A stretch of DNA of 32,917 nt from an uncultured Rhodoblastus sp. GTDB taxonomy: Bacteria; Pseudomonadota; Alphaproteobacteria; Rhizobiales; Beijerinckiaceae. Below are positions 1 to 7,176 of this stretch, in pieces. The stretch lies in contig NZ_CAIUXT010000030.1 in NCBI RefSeq assembly GCF_903903185.1, forward strand, positions 1 through 32,917, written 5' to 3'. A program made the translations under genes and the position numbers. The stretch's first letter is position 1. Each line of letters opens with the position of its first letter. Below the pieces are notes generated by a model that saw only the letters and a program-made list of their open reading frames with translations, was not told the DNA's origin and made no database searches.

Positions 1-94
1 ATAAAAATTAATACAAAAATAATTTAAATTTTTCGATTTTTATAGAGAATAAATGGATGTTTTGCTCGTAACTCTCACCTATGGAGATAGAGCA

Positions 95-364
95 ATGTTT
101 TCGATATCTAAAATAAGCGTCTATACATTACAGATTTTATTCATAATTTCTGCATGGATAATATTTTATATCGTTTGGACACGCCCTGAGATTCAATTAA
201 TTGCGCCATTATTATTTTATAGCTTAGCTCCATTGAGAAAGTTATCTGTGAGCCTGACCCGAAATTGGATGATCGTCCTCGCGGCCCTCGATTCCCTTGG
301 TTTGCAAAAACTTTGGGAGATTCGCGGCGCCTTGGAACGAGGCCGATTGCGCGAAGGATTATGA
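95..364 (+). CDS. Small AT-rich putative membrane protein, unknown
   Basis: I do not recognise this protein. The first 240 bases of the window are only about 28% GC, against well over 60% for the rest, which suggests foreign origin. The chosen ATG at 95 has a GGAG-like ribosome site about nine bases upstream; an in-frame ATG at 53 lacks one. The protein (about 89 aa) has a hydrophobic stretch near residues 10-30 and a second near 35-50, so it may be a small membrane protein. Its last third lies in GC-rich DNA, so the natural C-terminus may have been replaced by fusion to unrelated sequence. It could also be a chance ORF. Confidence 0.3.
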   Translation: MFSISKISVYTLQILFIISAWIIFYIVWTRPEIQLIAPLLFYSLAPLRKLSVSLTRNWMIVLAALDSLGLQKLWEIRGALERGRLREGL

Positions 365-476
365 AGTCATTCGGGCGCGCTATTCAAACGATAGGTCGGA
401 GGCCGAGCTGGCGCTGATCGCGCCGCTGCCGCCGCCCAAGCGGCGCGGACCCAAGCCAACAAATGCCGAGACTTAA
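363..476 (+). pseudogene. Decayed N-terminal fragment of an IS5-like transposase
   Basis: This frame reads RARYSNDRSEAELALIAPL followed by PPPKRRGPKP and then a stop. That is the layout of the N-terminus of IS5-family transposases, where an ARY-S-DLSDAEWALIAPLLPPP-KRRGRP block is usual. No start codon and no DDE domain are present, so only a remnant remains. It lies at the edge of the AT-rich segment, so a past insertion or deletion here is plausible. The assignment rests on this short motif only. Confidence 0.4.
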
Positions 477-835
477 TACGATCGGTCCTTTTCAAGGGCC
501 GATGGCATAACATCTCGCGTCCGCATTTCCTGGCCAACAGGCGGCGCGAAACCAGGGCCTGTCATGGCGGCCTCTTGGGCAACAACCTCGGCATTGGGCG
601 GATACCGCGCCTTACGGGGTCGCGGAGGAAGGCTTGGTTCGCCCCCAATTGAGGCGTTCAAAGCCGAGGTCTGCTGTACCCGCTCTACGTCGAGTTGAGA
701 CGGTCAGCGAACATCGTGTGGCGGTCGCCTTGGAGCCGATTGCCGCCGATGCAGGCTTTGCTGCCGACGGTCCGCAAAAGCCCGCTCATCGCCATGAAAT
801 CAAGATAGTTGGCGCGATGCACCGGACAGGCGCGG
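477..835. other. Intergenic stretch without a supported gene
   Basis: About 360 bases separate the IS5-like remnant from the SHOCT gene. Short frames exist on both strands (for example 473-661 on the minus strand) but none resembles a known family, and none has a convincing ribosome site. The stretch is probably decayed mobile-element or gene-remnant DNA. Confidence 0.4.
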
Positions 836-1693
836 TTACAGGCGGCTCAGCAGCTCGGCCTTTTTCGCGACGAATTCCTCTTCGGTCAGGATGTTCTTCT
901 GGCGAAGATCGGCGAGGCGTTCGAGCGCCGAGAAAATATCGTCGTGGGATGTCGGGCTTTTCGGCGCGACTGGCGCTTTGGTCGGCGCGGCGGGGGAGGG
1001 CTCGGGCTGGAAGACAGGCGCGCGCGGGGCGCCCCGGTCGATATTTGGCTCGAAACTTGGCGCGGCAGGCTCCGCCGGCGCTCGCGGCGCGCTTTGGCCG
1101 GCCGGCGCGACCGCAGGCAGGTCGGCGACGCGCACCAGTCCGTATTGGCTGGTGAAGGTCAGCGACTGGTCGCCGCCTTGCTGTTGCGAAAAGCCGCCGA
1201 TCTGGTGGTCGCCGGTGTCGTAGATGCGGGTCTGGCCGCCCTGCCGGATGGCGAGGCGGCGAGTCGCCGGAAAAAACGCATAGGCCAGATCATTCTGCGC
1301 GCCCGTCGAAGAGGGGACGCCAAGCTCGGAGGGCCATCCCTGGCTGGAGCCCGCCCCGGAGACGAACAGGCTGACGCCGCCGCCTTGATTCTGCGCCTGA
1401 CTTTGCATCCGGCTCGGCGTGAACAAGGGCTGGCTGCGCAACAGTCCGGAAAGCTCGTCGCAGAGCGCGCCGACCTTATATTTGAGGCCCTGATTGAACA
1501 TGTCGCCAATCATGATCATGCCGCCCTGCGACCATTGCCCCATGCCGCCGAGATCGGGATGGTTGAACTGCGCCTGGGTCCCGCCGCCCGCCGCCAGCGC
1601 GCTCAACAGGACAAGGACGGCTTCCGGGCTAACAGAATGGGCCTGCGCAAGAGTCTCGACGATCCGCAGCCCTTCGGGCGTGAGTTCCTGCAT
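836..1693 (-). CDS. SHOCT-domain protein
   Basis: This 285-aa protein ends in a SHOCT domain: the last 34 residues contain ALERLADLRQKNILTEEEF, matching the 'leader-less, e.g. LxxLKxLyDxGxITeEEFexKK' pattern of short C-terminal oligomerisation domains. Before it comes a Pro/Ala-rich linker (about residues 180-245). The N-terminal part begins MQELTPEGLRIVETLA and contains Gly- and Gln-rich stretches. No signal peptide or membrane span is seen. The start at 1693 is chosen because a GGAG element precedes it by about ten bases and the reading upstream is low-complexity; the frame stays open to 1930. The function is unknown; SHOCT domains usually mediate self-association. It lies in line with the DUF6481-type gene on the same strand, about 120 bases downstream of it. 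Confidence 0.75.
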   Translation of the reverse strand: MQELTPEGLRIVETLAQAHSVSPEAVLVLLSALAAGGGTQAQFNHPDLGGMGQWSQGGMIMIGDMFNQGLKYKVGALCDELSGLLRSQPLFTPSRMQSQAQNQGGGVSLFVSGAGSSQGWPSELGVPSSTGAQNDLAYAFFPATRRLAIRQGGQTRIYDTGDHQIGGFSQQQGGDQSLTFTSQYGLVRVADLPAVAPAGQSAPRAPAEPAAPSFEPNIDRGAPRAPVFQPEPSPAAPTKAPVAPKSPTSHDDIFSALERLADLRQKNILTEEEFVAKKAELLSRL

Positions 1694-1811
1694 TGGGCCG
1701 ACTCCGTGATGAAACAACGACCTTGAAAAGCAGATGGCGCCTCGTGAGGCGCCAATGAAGCCCGCAGATCGATGTTTGCGAGCCCATGTCGGCAGGTCAA
1801 TCCGGGCCGAC

Positions 1812-2255
1812 TCAGCGGTAGCGGCGTTCTTCGGACTTGGCTTGCGCCTTGCGCCCCTTGCGGGCGGCATAGCGGGCGTCGCGTTCGGCTTTCTTCTCGA
1901 TTTCGAGCTGGGCCTTGGCCTGCAAGGCATCCTGCGCCGCCGCTTCGCGCTCTTTCGCCTCGATCAGGCTGGCCGCTTCGCGGTCGCGTTGCTCGGATTC
2001 CAGTCGCGCCTGGTCATGAGCGGCTTTCTCGGCGTCGTCGCGGGCCTTTTGTTCGGCCTCCGCCTGGCGCTTCGCCTCGCGTTCCGCCGTCCTCGCCTCG
2101 CGCGCCGCCGCGATTTCGCGCCGCTGGGCCTCGCGCTCGATCACTGTGGGATCGTCTTCGGAGGGTCTCGCCTTGAATTTATCGAGCAGGGCCTTGCGGG
2201 CTTCGGCCGCGGTTTTTTGCCTGTCCTGAAAGCTTGCGCCATTGAATGCCGTCAT
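1812..2255 (-). CDS. DUF6481-type charged coiled-coil protein
   Basis: This 147-aa protein is almost entirely charged and helical, rich in Glu, Ala, Arg and Lys (EREAQRREIAAAREARTAER and similar), consistent with a long coiled coil over residues 35-140. The N-terminus (FQDRQKTAAEARKALLDKFKARP) matches the small alphaproteobacterial family annotated as DUF6481, whose role is unknown. AGGA lies seven bases before the ATG. No signal peptide or membrane span is present. Such composition can mimic TolA-like or DNA-binding proteins, but no specific function can be claimed. Confidence 0.7.
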   Translation of the reverse strand: MTAFNGASFQDRQKTAAEARKALLDKFKARPSEDDPTVIEREAQRREIAAAREARTAEREAKRQAEAEQKARDDAEKAAHDQARLESEQRDREAASLIEAKEREAAAQDALQAKAQLEIEKKAERDARYAARKGRKAQAKSEERRYR

Positions 2256-2288
2256 TTTTATCCTGTTCCATTGGGGTTGGTGTGTTTG

Positions 2289-2325
2289 AAAAAAAGTCTC
2301 CGGCCCAGGCTTTCAGCCCTTGGCC
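2289..2325 (-). terminator. Possible terminator after the GcrA-like gene
   Basis: On the minus strand a GGCC...GGCC stem with an inner GGCT/AGCC stem (2302-2325) overlaps the stop codon of the GcrA-like gene. It is followed six bases later by seven T residues (2289-2295). The layout is that of a weak rho-independent terminator between this gene and the DUF6481-type gene. Confidence 0.35.
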
Positions 2326-2657
2326 AGCAACCGGGCGGGCGAAACCACGCCGTCGGGGATTTTTCGCGCCGGTTTACTCGGCGCGAATGCCATTTTCTTG
2401 TGAGCGGCGCAATAGCTGTCGCCAAGGCGGCAGGAGGCGCCGCAAAAGCGGAAGGCCTCATAAAGCTGGGGATCGCCGATCGGCCAGCGGCACATGCTGC
2501 TGCGCAGCTCCGCCAGGCGAGCCGGGCGCGAACTGGGAAGCACCATCCATTTGGCGCTGGTCGCCTGCGCGCCGATGAAACGGTTGGCCGCGTCCTGTCG
2601 CTCGATCAACACGTTTTCGAAAACCGGCCGTACCACGGGATCATTGATTTTGCTCAT
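2313..2657 (-). CDS. GcrA C-terminal-domain-only protein
   Basis: This 114-aa protein carries CRWPIGDPQ, then FRFCGASC, then YCAAHKKMA. These are the Cys/His motifs of the C-terminal half of the cell-cycle regulator GcrA (CKWPIGDP, FHFCG, YC-H). Full GcrA is about 170 aa and starts with a DNA-binding WTDERVE-like helix-turn-helix, which is absent here. Residues 1-55 (MSKINDPVVRPVFENVLIER...) look unrelated. In GcrA the C-terminal part contacts RNA polymerase sigma-70, so this protein may bind sigma without binding DNA itself; that is inference. The start at 2657 is the first ATG at the natural N-terminus; the ribosome site is weak. A structured RNA candidate lies upstream on the same strand and could be its leader. 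Confidence 0.65.
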   Translation of the reverse strand: MSKINDPVVRPVFENVLIERQDAANRFIGAQATSAKWMVLPSSRPARLAELRSSMCRWPIGDPQLYEAFRFCGASCRLGDSYCAAHKKMAFAPSKPARKIPDGVVSPARLLAKG

Positions 2658-2817
2658 AGCGTTTAATCGTCCCAGTCGCGCGACGCAATTTCGCGAAAAA
2701 TCGTCGCGCGCGCATTTCCATGAAAGTTTCGGGAACCTCGCGAAAAACCGGATCTGCTTTTCGCATCCCGCCTTCAATCCCCGGCGCCATCCGCCTTTTC
2801 TTCCGACGGGTCGGATG

Positions 2818-3018
2818 AAAAAAGCGCCGCTCCTGCCGGAGCGAAGGCCATCGGTCCTGTTCGAGGGTCGATGGCGTCAGGCCTTGTTGCGTCGGAGGAA
2901 CTTTTCCCCGCGCCGTGTTTGCGACGAAAAGCCCTCTGACTTTTCGTGAAACTCGGAGCTTTGGAGGAGCAAGTCCGGCGTGAAAAAGATTGAAGCGTGC
3001 GACCGCTTCAAAACTCTG
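2818..3018 (-). ncRNA. Candidate small RNA or attenuated leader
   Basis: On the minus strand an alphaproteobacterial -10 box CTATAT (3030-3025) precedes a chain of hairpins. The first is TGAAGCG/CGCTTCA (3010-2991). Next is an unpaired GCTCCTCC stretch (about 2970-2962), then CGAAAAG/CTTTTCG (2946-2925). A hairpin with a second TCCTCC in its arm lies near 2910-2893. A 12-bp stem follows (2875-2847, two G-U pairs, five-base loop). The last is CGCTCC-GGCA-GGAGCG (2843-2828), followed by TTTTTT (2823-2818), a rho-independent terminator. Two anti-Shine-Dalgarno CCTCC motifs are typical of trans-acting alphaproteobacterial sRNAs. The RNA would be about 200 nt. It could instead be a leader of the GcrA-like gene that starts 160 bases downstream. 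No matching -35 box was found at ideal spacing. Confidence 0.5.
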
Positions 3019-3024
3019 CGATCT

Positions 3025-3030
3025 ATATAG
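3025..3030 (-). promoter_or_regulatory. -10 box CTATAT before the candidate sRNA
   Basis: CTATAT matches the -10 consensus reported for rhizobial sigma-70 promoters (CTTGAC-17-CTATAT). It stands seven to eight bases before the first hairpin region of the RNA candidate. A TTGCCT lies 21 bases upstream, which is too far for an ideal -35, so promoter activity is inferred from the -10 and context only. Confidence 0.35.
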
Positions 3031-3143
3031 CGCGTCGGCATGGCATTTACGAGGCAAAACCGTCAAATCCGGCGGCTTTGCCCGTTCATCGTGACCGCGA
3101 GCGCCGGAAAGCGTAAGAAGGACCGGCAAATAGGGAGGCGCAC

Positions 3144-3794
3144 ATGTTCAAGCCGGACTTTCTGGATCGTTTCGACCGGCTCGTCGCCTTCGACGCCGAG
3201 ACCACGGGAAAACGCGCGCCCAGCCCCGAATTCATCCGCAAGCAGCCCTTCGCCTGGAAGCCGCCGGGCGTCGTCATCGAACTGGGCTTTGTCGAAATTC
3301 TGCGCGACGGCGAAAGCTGGAAGCTCGGCGAGAGCTGGCGCACGCTGGTCAATCCGGATGGCCCCATCGACCCGGCGGCGATCAAAATCCACGGGATTCG
3401 CCCCGTCGAACTTAACGGGGCGCCGCGCTTTCCGATGCTGTTGTCCAAGTTGCGCGATTTCGTCGCGCAAGCGCCGATTGTCGCCCATGCCTACAAGAAC
3501 GAGCGCGATTTCCTCGATTACGAATTTGCCCGCGCCAAGGCGACATCCTGGGGCGAGAGCGCCTATGACGAGGAGCGCTATATCTGCACGCAAAGATTGT
3601 TCGCCCAGCTCTATCCCGGCGCGGGCAAGTCGCTGACCTCGATGTGCGACCGGCTGGCGCTCGATTCCAGCAGCCGCGACGCGCGCCATGGCGCGCTTCT
3701 CGACGCCGAAATGACCGCCGACGCGCTGATCCTGCTGGAGCAGCAACTCAAGCACGGCATCAGCGAAACGCCAAGGACTTGGACTTCCGCCTGA
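3144..3794 (+). CDS. DnaQ-like DEDDh 3'-5' exonuclease
   Basis: A 216-aa exonuclease-fold protein. The ExoI motif is FDAETTG (Asp17 and Glu19), the ExoII region is AHAYKNERDFLDYE (Asp near residue 122), and ExoIII is RDARHGALLDAEMTA, with His and Asp in DEDDh spacing. This is the set of metal-binding acidic residues plus histidine found in the DNA polymerase III epsilon, exonuclease X and RNase T superfamily. Length and the lack of other domains fit a stand-alone cytosolic nuclease rather than a polymerase subunit. The ATG at 3144 follows AGGGAGG by seven bases. It is transcribed away from the sRNA candidate. Whether the substrate is DNA or RNA cannot be told from sequence. Confidence 0.85.
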   Translation: MFKPDFLDRFDRLVAFDAETTGKRAPSPEFIRKQPFAWKPPGVVIELGFVEILRDGESWKLGESWRTLVNPDGPIDPAAIKIHGIRPVELNGAPRFPMLLSKLRDFVAQAPIVAHAYKNERDFLDYEFARAKATSWGESAYDEERYICTQRLFAQLYPGAGKSLTSMCDRLALDSSSRDARHGALLDAEMTADALILLEQQLKHGISETPRTWTSA

Positions 3795-3827
3795 AAGGGC
3801 GGTGTCGGACTTCCGCCTGAGAAGGCG
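3781..3827 (+). repeat. Tandem hairpin repeat spanning the exonuclease stop codon
   Basis: GGACTTCCGCCTGA occurs twice at a 26-base pitch (starts 3781 and 3807). Each copy is followed by a GGCG that pairs with its CGCC, so each forms a small hairpin. The stop codon of the exonuclease gene (3792-3794) lies in the loop of the first. There is no T tract. Confidence 0.5.
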
Positions 3828-3953
3828 TTGGGCCGGCGCGCCGCATGGCGCCAGGGGTCCGTTCCGGCAAGCGTAAATCCTGCGCCCGATGGTCCGGGTG
3901 AGATGAAGGATGCGTAACACCACAGCCTTTCCTTGCGAGCTGAAAGCCCCCGA

Positions 3954-4694
3954 ATGAACCGCCCCGCGACCATGGACGATGCAGATCGAAGCCAACGGAG
4001 CGCGCGGACGCCGGGCGCCGGCAGGGCGTCGTCCCTGTTGCGCGTCGTCGGCTTGCGGAAAAGCTACAGCACGCCCCAAGGCCCCGTCGCTGTCCTCAAG
4101 GGCGTCGATCTTTCGCTCGACGTTGGCGCCAGCCTTGCCCTGATGGGGGAATCCGGCAGCGGCAAGAGCACGCTGCTGCATCTCGTCGGCGGACTCGACG
4201 ACGCCGAACAGGGCGATATTTTCGTCGATGGCTTCGAGGTGACGCGGCTTTCGGACTTCGGCCGCGCGGCGCTGAGGCGCGAGACGCTCGGCGTCGTGTT
4301 CCAGCAGTTCAACCTGATCGCCAGTCTGACGATCCGCGCCAATGTCGCGTTTCAGGCGCGCCTCGCGGGCCGTCTCGATCCGGTCTGGCAGGAGGAGCTG
4401 ATCCATCGGCTCGGGCTGGAAAAACTGCTGGAGCGCTATCCCGAACAGCTTTCCGGCGGCCAGCAGCAGCGCGCCGCCATCGCCCGGGCGCTCGCCGCTC
4501 GTCCGCGTCTGTTGCTGGCGGATGAGCCCACCGGCAATCTCGACGAAGCCACCGCCGACGATTTCATGGCGCTGGCGCTCGACGTCGTCGCCGCGACGGG
4601 CTGCGCTTTCCTGATGGTGACCCATAGCGAAAGGCAGGCCGCGAAACTGCAACGGCAGGTCCGGCTCAGCGCGGGAACGATCGAACAGCCATGA
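3954..4694 (+). CDS. ABC transporter ATP-binding protein, LolD/MacB type (AttE-like)
   Basis: This 246-aa ATPase energises an FtsX-type exporter. It has Walker A GESGSGKST (residues 65-73), a Q-loop in VFQQFNLI, signature LSGGQQQR, Walker B LLLADEPTGN, and an H-loop in MVTHS. The spacing and the LSGGQQQR plus ADEPTGNLD wording place it in the LolD/MacB/FtsE-like family that pairs with FtsX permeases rather than importers. The ATG at 3954 is used; a TTG at 3933 and an ATG at 3972 are alternatives and no ribosome site is decisive. The permease gene starts 13 bases after the stop and the lipocalin gene follows, so the three form one operon. The substrate is probably a lipid or lipid-linked molecule, inferred from the partners. 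Confidence 0.85.
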   Translation: MNRPATMDDADRSQRSARTPGAGRASSLLRVVGLRKSYSTPQGPVAVLKGVDLSLDVGASLALMGESGSGKSTLLHLVGGLDDAEQGDIFVDGFEVTRLSDFGRAALRRETLGVVFQQFNLIASLTIRANVAFQARLAGRLDPVWQEELIHRLGLEKLLERYPEQLSGGQQQRAAIARALAARPRLLLADEPTGNLDEATADDFMALALDVVAATGCAFLMVTHSERQAAKLQRQVRLSAGTIEQP

Positions 4695-4707
4695 GAATCG
4701 AAAAATC

Positions 4708-7176
4708 ATGAGAGTCGCGTTCTGGACGCTGGTCACGCTGTTGAGCCATTGGCGCCGGCGGCCGGCCAATTTCGCCGCGCTGTTCGTCGGGCTGGCCATA
4801 GCCACGGCGCTGTGGAGCGGAGTGCAGGCGCTGAACGCCCACGCGCGTGACAGTTATGACCGCGCGGCGTCGGTTTTCGCGGGCGACGGCGCGCAAAGCC
4901 TGGTCCCGGGGGGCGGCGGGGCGGTTTCGCAGGATGTTTTCGTCAAATTGCGGCTGGCCGGCTGGAAGGTCTCGCCAGCCCTCGAAGGAACCCTTCTGGT
5001 TCGCGGCTTGCCCTTCCAGCTGATCGGGATCGAGCCTTTGAGCCTGCCGCGCGGTCAACAATTGGGCGGCCTGTTGGGCGAAGACGGTTTTGGCGCCTTT
5101 TTCGATCCGCCCGGACAAACCATCGCTGCGCCGGAGACCCTGCGCGATCTGAGGGCGCAGGAAGGCGCCGCAATTTCCCTCGACGGCGGCCGGACGCTGC
5201 CGCCGATCAAGTCGAGCGCCAGGTCGGCGCCCGGCGTCCTCGTCGTCGATATCGGCGTGGCGCAAGCGCTGCTCGGACGGCCCGGCCAAATCTCGCGGCT
5301 GATCCTGCGCGAGCCGCCCGCCGCCGGAACGCCGACGCTCGCCGACGTCGCCGGCGACGCCCTGCGTTTTCTGCCGCCGGGAGAGGAGGAGGCGGACCTG
5401 CGGCGGCTGACCGAAAGCTTCCACCTCAATCTCACCGCTTTCGGACTGCTGGCCTTTCTCGTCGGATTGTTCATCGTTCATGCCGCTTTTGGGCTGGCTT
5501 TCGAGCAGCGGCTGGCGATGGTGCGGACCATGCGCGCGGTCGGCGTTTCGGCGCGCACGCTGGTCGCCGCGATGGTCGCGGAACTCGTGCTGCTGGCGCT
5601 GGTCGCCGGCGGCGTCGGCGTCGCCGCCGGCTTCCAGCTCGCCTCCGCGCTATTACCCAACGTGGCGGCCAGTCTCGATGCGCTTTATGGCGCGCAGGTG
5701 GCGGGACGGCTGGCGCTCAACGGGAAATGGCTGCTGTCGGGCCTCGGCATCGCCCTTGGCGGCGCGCTGATCGCCGCGGCGGGGGGGCTGTCCAAGGCTT
5801 TTCACCTGCCTGTCCTGGCGGCGGCCCAGCCCTTCGCCTGGCGGCAGGCCCAGCAAAATTTCATGCGGCGCCGGGCCTTTTTTGCGCTTCTGGCCTTTGC
5901 CGTCGCACTGGCGGCGTATTTTTTCGGCAAGGGCCTTTATTCGGGATTTGCCACCATCGCCGGCCTGCTGTTCGGCGCGGCGCTGTTATTGCCGACTCTG
6001 CTCGCGGGCGCCTTGCGGCTTGGTGAGAAAGCCGCGTCCGCGCCGCTCGCGCAATGGTTCTGGGCGGACAGCCAGCAACAGCTTCCCGGCCTGTCGCTTG
6101 CCTTGACGGCGCTGATGCTCGCCTTGGCGACCAATGTCGGCGTCGGCGGCATGGTCGAGGGGTTTCGCCAGACCTTCACCCATTGGCTGGACGAGCGTCT
6201 GGCGGCGGAAGTCTATTTCGAGGCGGCGGGCGCCCCGCAAGCGCAAAGCATCGAAGCCTGGCTGGCGATGCGGCCGGAAGTTCGGGCGGTGCTGCCGGCG
6301 GCGAAAACGATGGTGAGGCTCGCCGGCTGGCCGACCGAAATCGTCGGCATGACCGCCCACGAAACCTACCGTTCGCATTTCCCGCTCATTGCCCAATCGG
6401 ACGACCCATGGGACCTCGTGAAGCGCGGCGACGGCGTGCTCGTCAGCGAACAGCTTGCCCACCGGCTGGATCTGGCGCTTGGCTCGACCCTGGAAATTCC
6501 GGTCGGAAGCGCGATCTGGCGTCCGAAGATTGTCGGCGTTTTTCCCGATTACGGCAACCCGAAGGGACAGGCGCGCATCGATATCGATGCTTTGACCCGG
6601 CATTGGCCCGACGCGCCGCGCACGACCTATGGACTGAGGGTTGCGCCGGACGCGGTCGCGCCGCTGATCGCCGCCATGCAGGCCGGGTTCGGCGCGCAGA
6701 TCGTCCGCATTACCGATCAGGCCTTCGTCAAGAAAATCTCGATGCGCATTTTCGAACATACGTTCGCGGTGACGGCGGCGCTCAATACGCTCACCCTGAT
6801 CGTCTCGGCCATCGCCCTGCTGGCGAGCCTGTCGACGCTGAGCAACATGCGCATTGCGCAGGTGGCGCCCGTCTGGGCCTTGGGCGTCCCCCGCCGCCGG
6901 CTGGCGCAACTCGAATTCTTGCGCATTCTGCTGCTGACCGCCGCGACGGCCGTCGTCGCGCTGCCGCTCGGGCTCGCGCTGTCGTGGTGCCTCGTGGCGG
7001 TGGTCAACGTGCAGGCCTTCGGCTGGCGCCTGCCGTTCTATCTCTTTCCCGGGCAATGGGCGCAGATCCTGGCGTTGGCGCTGCTGACGGCGTCGCTCGC
7101 CGCCATCGCGCCGATCCTTCGTCTCAATCGGACAACGCCGGCGGAACTGACGAGGGTTTTCGCCAATGAGCGCTAA
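4708..7176 (+). CDS. Double FtsX-domain ABC permease (fused AttFG-like)
   Basis: The 822-aa inner-membrane permease has an N-terminal span after a basic leader (residues 20-40) and a periplasmic domain (about 45-235). An FtsX core follows with membrane segments near 245-275, 285-315 and 345-365, then more segments at 395-435 and 460-490. A second periplasmic domain (about 500-680) leads to a second FtsX core near residues 690-815. The layout is that of ten-helix permeases with two FtsX units, equivalent to two separate half-permeases fused. The stop overlaps the start of the next gene by 11 bases, implying translational coupling. With the LolD-like ATPase and an AttH-type lipocalin, it resembles the AttEFGH system, whose substrate is not well established. 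Confidence 0.85.
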   Translation: MRVAFWTLVTLLSHWRRRPANFAALFVGLAIATALWSGVQALNAHARDSYDRAASVFAGDGAQSLVPGGGGAVSQDVFVKLRLAGWKVSPALEGTLLVRGLPFQLIGIEPLSLPRGQQLGGLLGEDGFGAFFDPPGQTIAAPETLRDLRAQEGAAISLDGGRTLPPIKSSARSAPGVLVVDIGVAQALLGRPGQISRLILREPPAAGTPTLADVAGDALRFLPPGEEEADLRRLTESFHLNLTAFGLLAFLVGLFIVHAAFGLAFEQRLAMVRTMRAVGVSARTLVAAMVAELVLLALVAGGVGVAAGFQLASALLPNVAASLDALYGAQVAGRLALNGKWLLSGLGIALGGALIAAAGGLSKAFHLPVLAAAQPFAWRQAQQNFMRRRAFFALLAFAVALAAYFFGKGLYSGFATIAGLLFGAALLLPTLLAGALRLGEKAASAPLAQWFWADSQQQLPGLSLALTALMLALATNVGVGGMVEGFRQTFTHWLDERLAAEVYFEAAGAPQAQSIEAWLAMRPEVRAVLPAAKTMVRLAGWPTEIVGMTAHETYRSHFPLIAQSDDPWDLVKRGDGVLVSEQLAHRLDLALGSTLEIPVGSAIWRPKIVGVFPDYGNPKGQARIDIDALTRHWPDAPRTTYGLRVAPDAVAPLIAAMQAGFGAQIVRITDQAFVKKISMRIFEHTFAVTAALNTLTLIVSAIALLASLSTLSNMRIAQVAPVWALGVPRRRLAQLEFLRILLLTAATAVVALPLGLALSWCLVAVVNVQAFGWRLPFYLFPGQWAQILALALLTASLAAIAPILRLNRTTPAELTRVFANER

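Noticed and set aside
473..661. Minus-strand 62-codon frame next to the IS5-like remnant
   Set aside because: No family, no ribosome site, and it overlaps the remnant.
2641..3129. 162-codon minus-strand frame across the sRNA candidate
   Set aside because: The residues look non-coding, the frame overlaps the GcrA-like start, and the hairpins and terminator give a better explanation.
3828..3953. Possible riboswitch before the ABC ATPase gene
   Set aside because: GGTCCGGGTGAGATGAAGGA recalls the 3' part of the FMN riboswitch, but the conserved 5' part (GGGGCAGGGTGAAA type) is missing and the downstream gene has no flavin link.
3063..4805. 580-codon open frame on the minus strand
   Set aside because: It runs opposite the exonuclease and ABC ATPase genes, both of which have clear motifs. 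Its composition is typical of a shadow frame.
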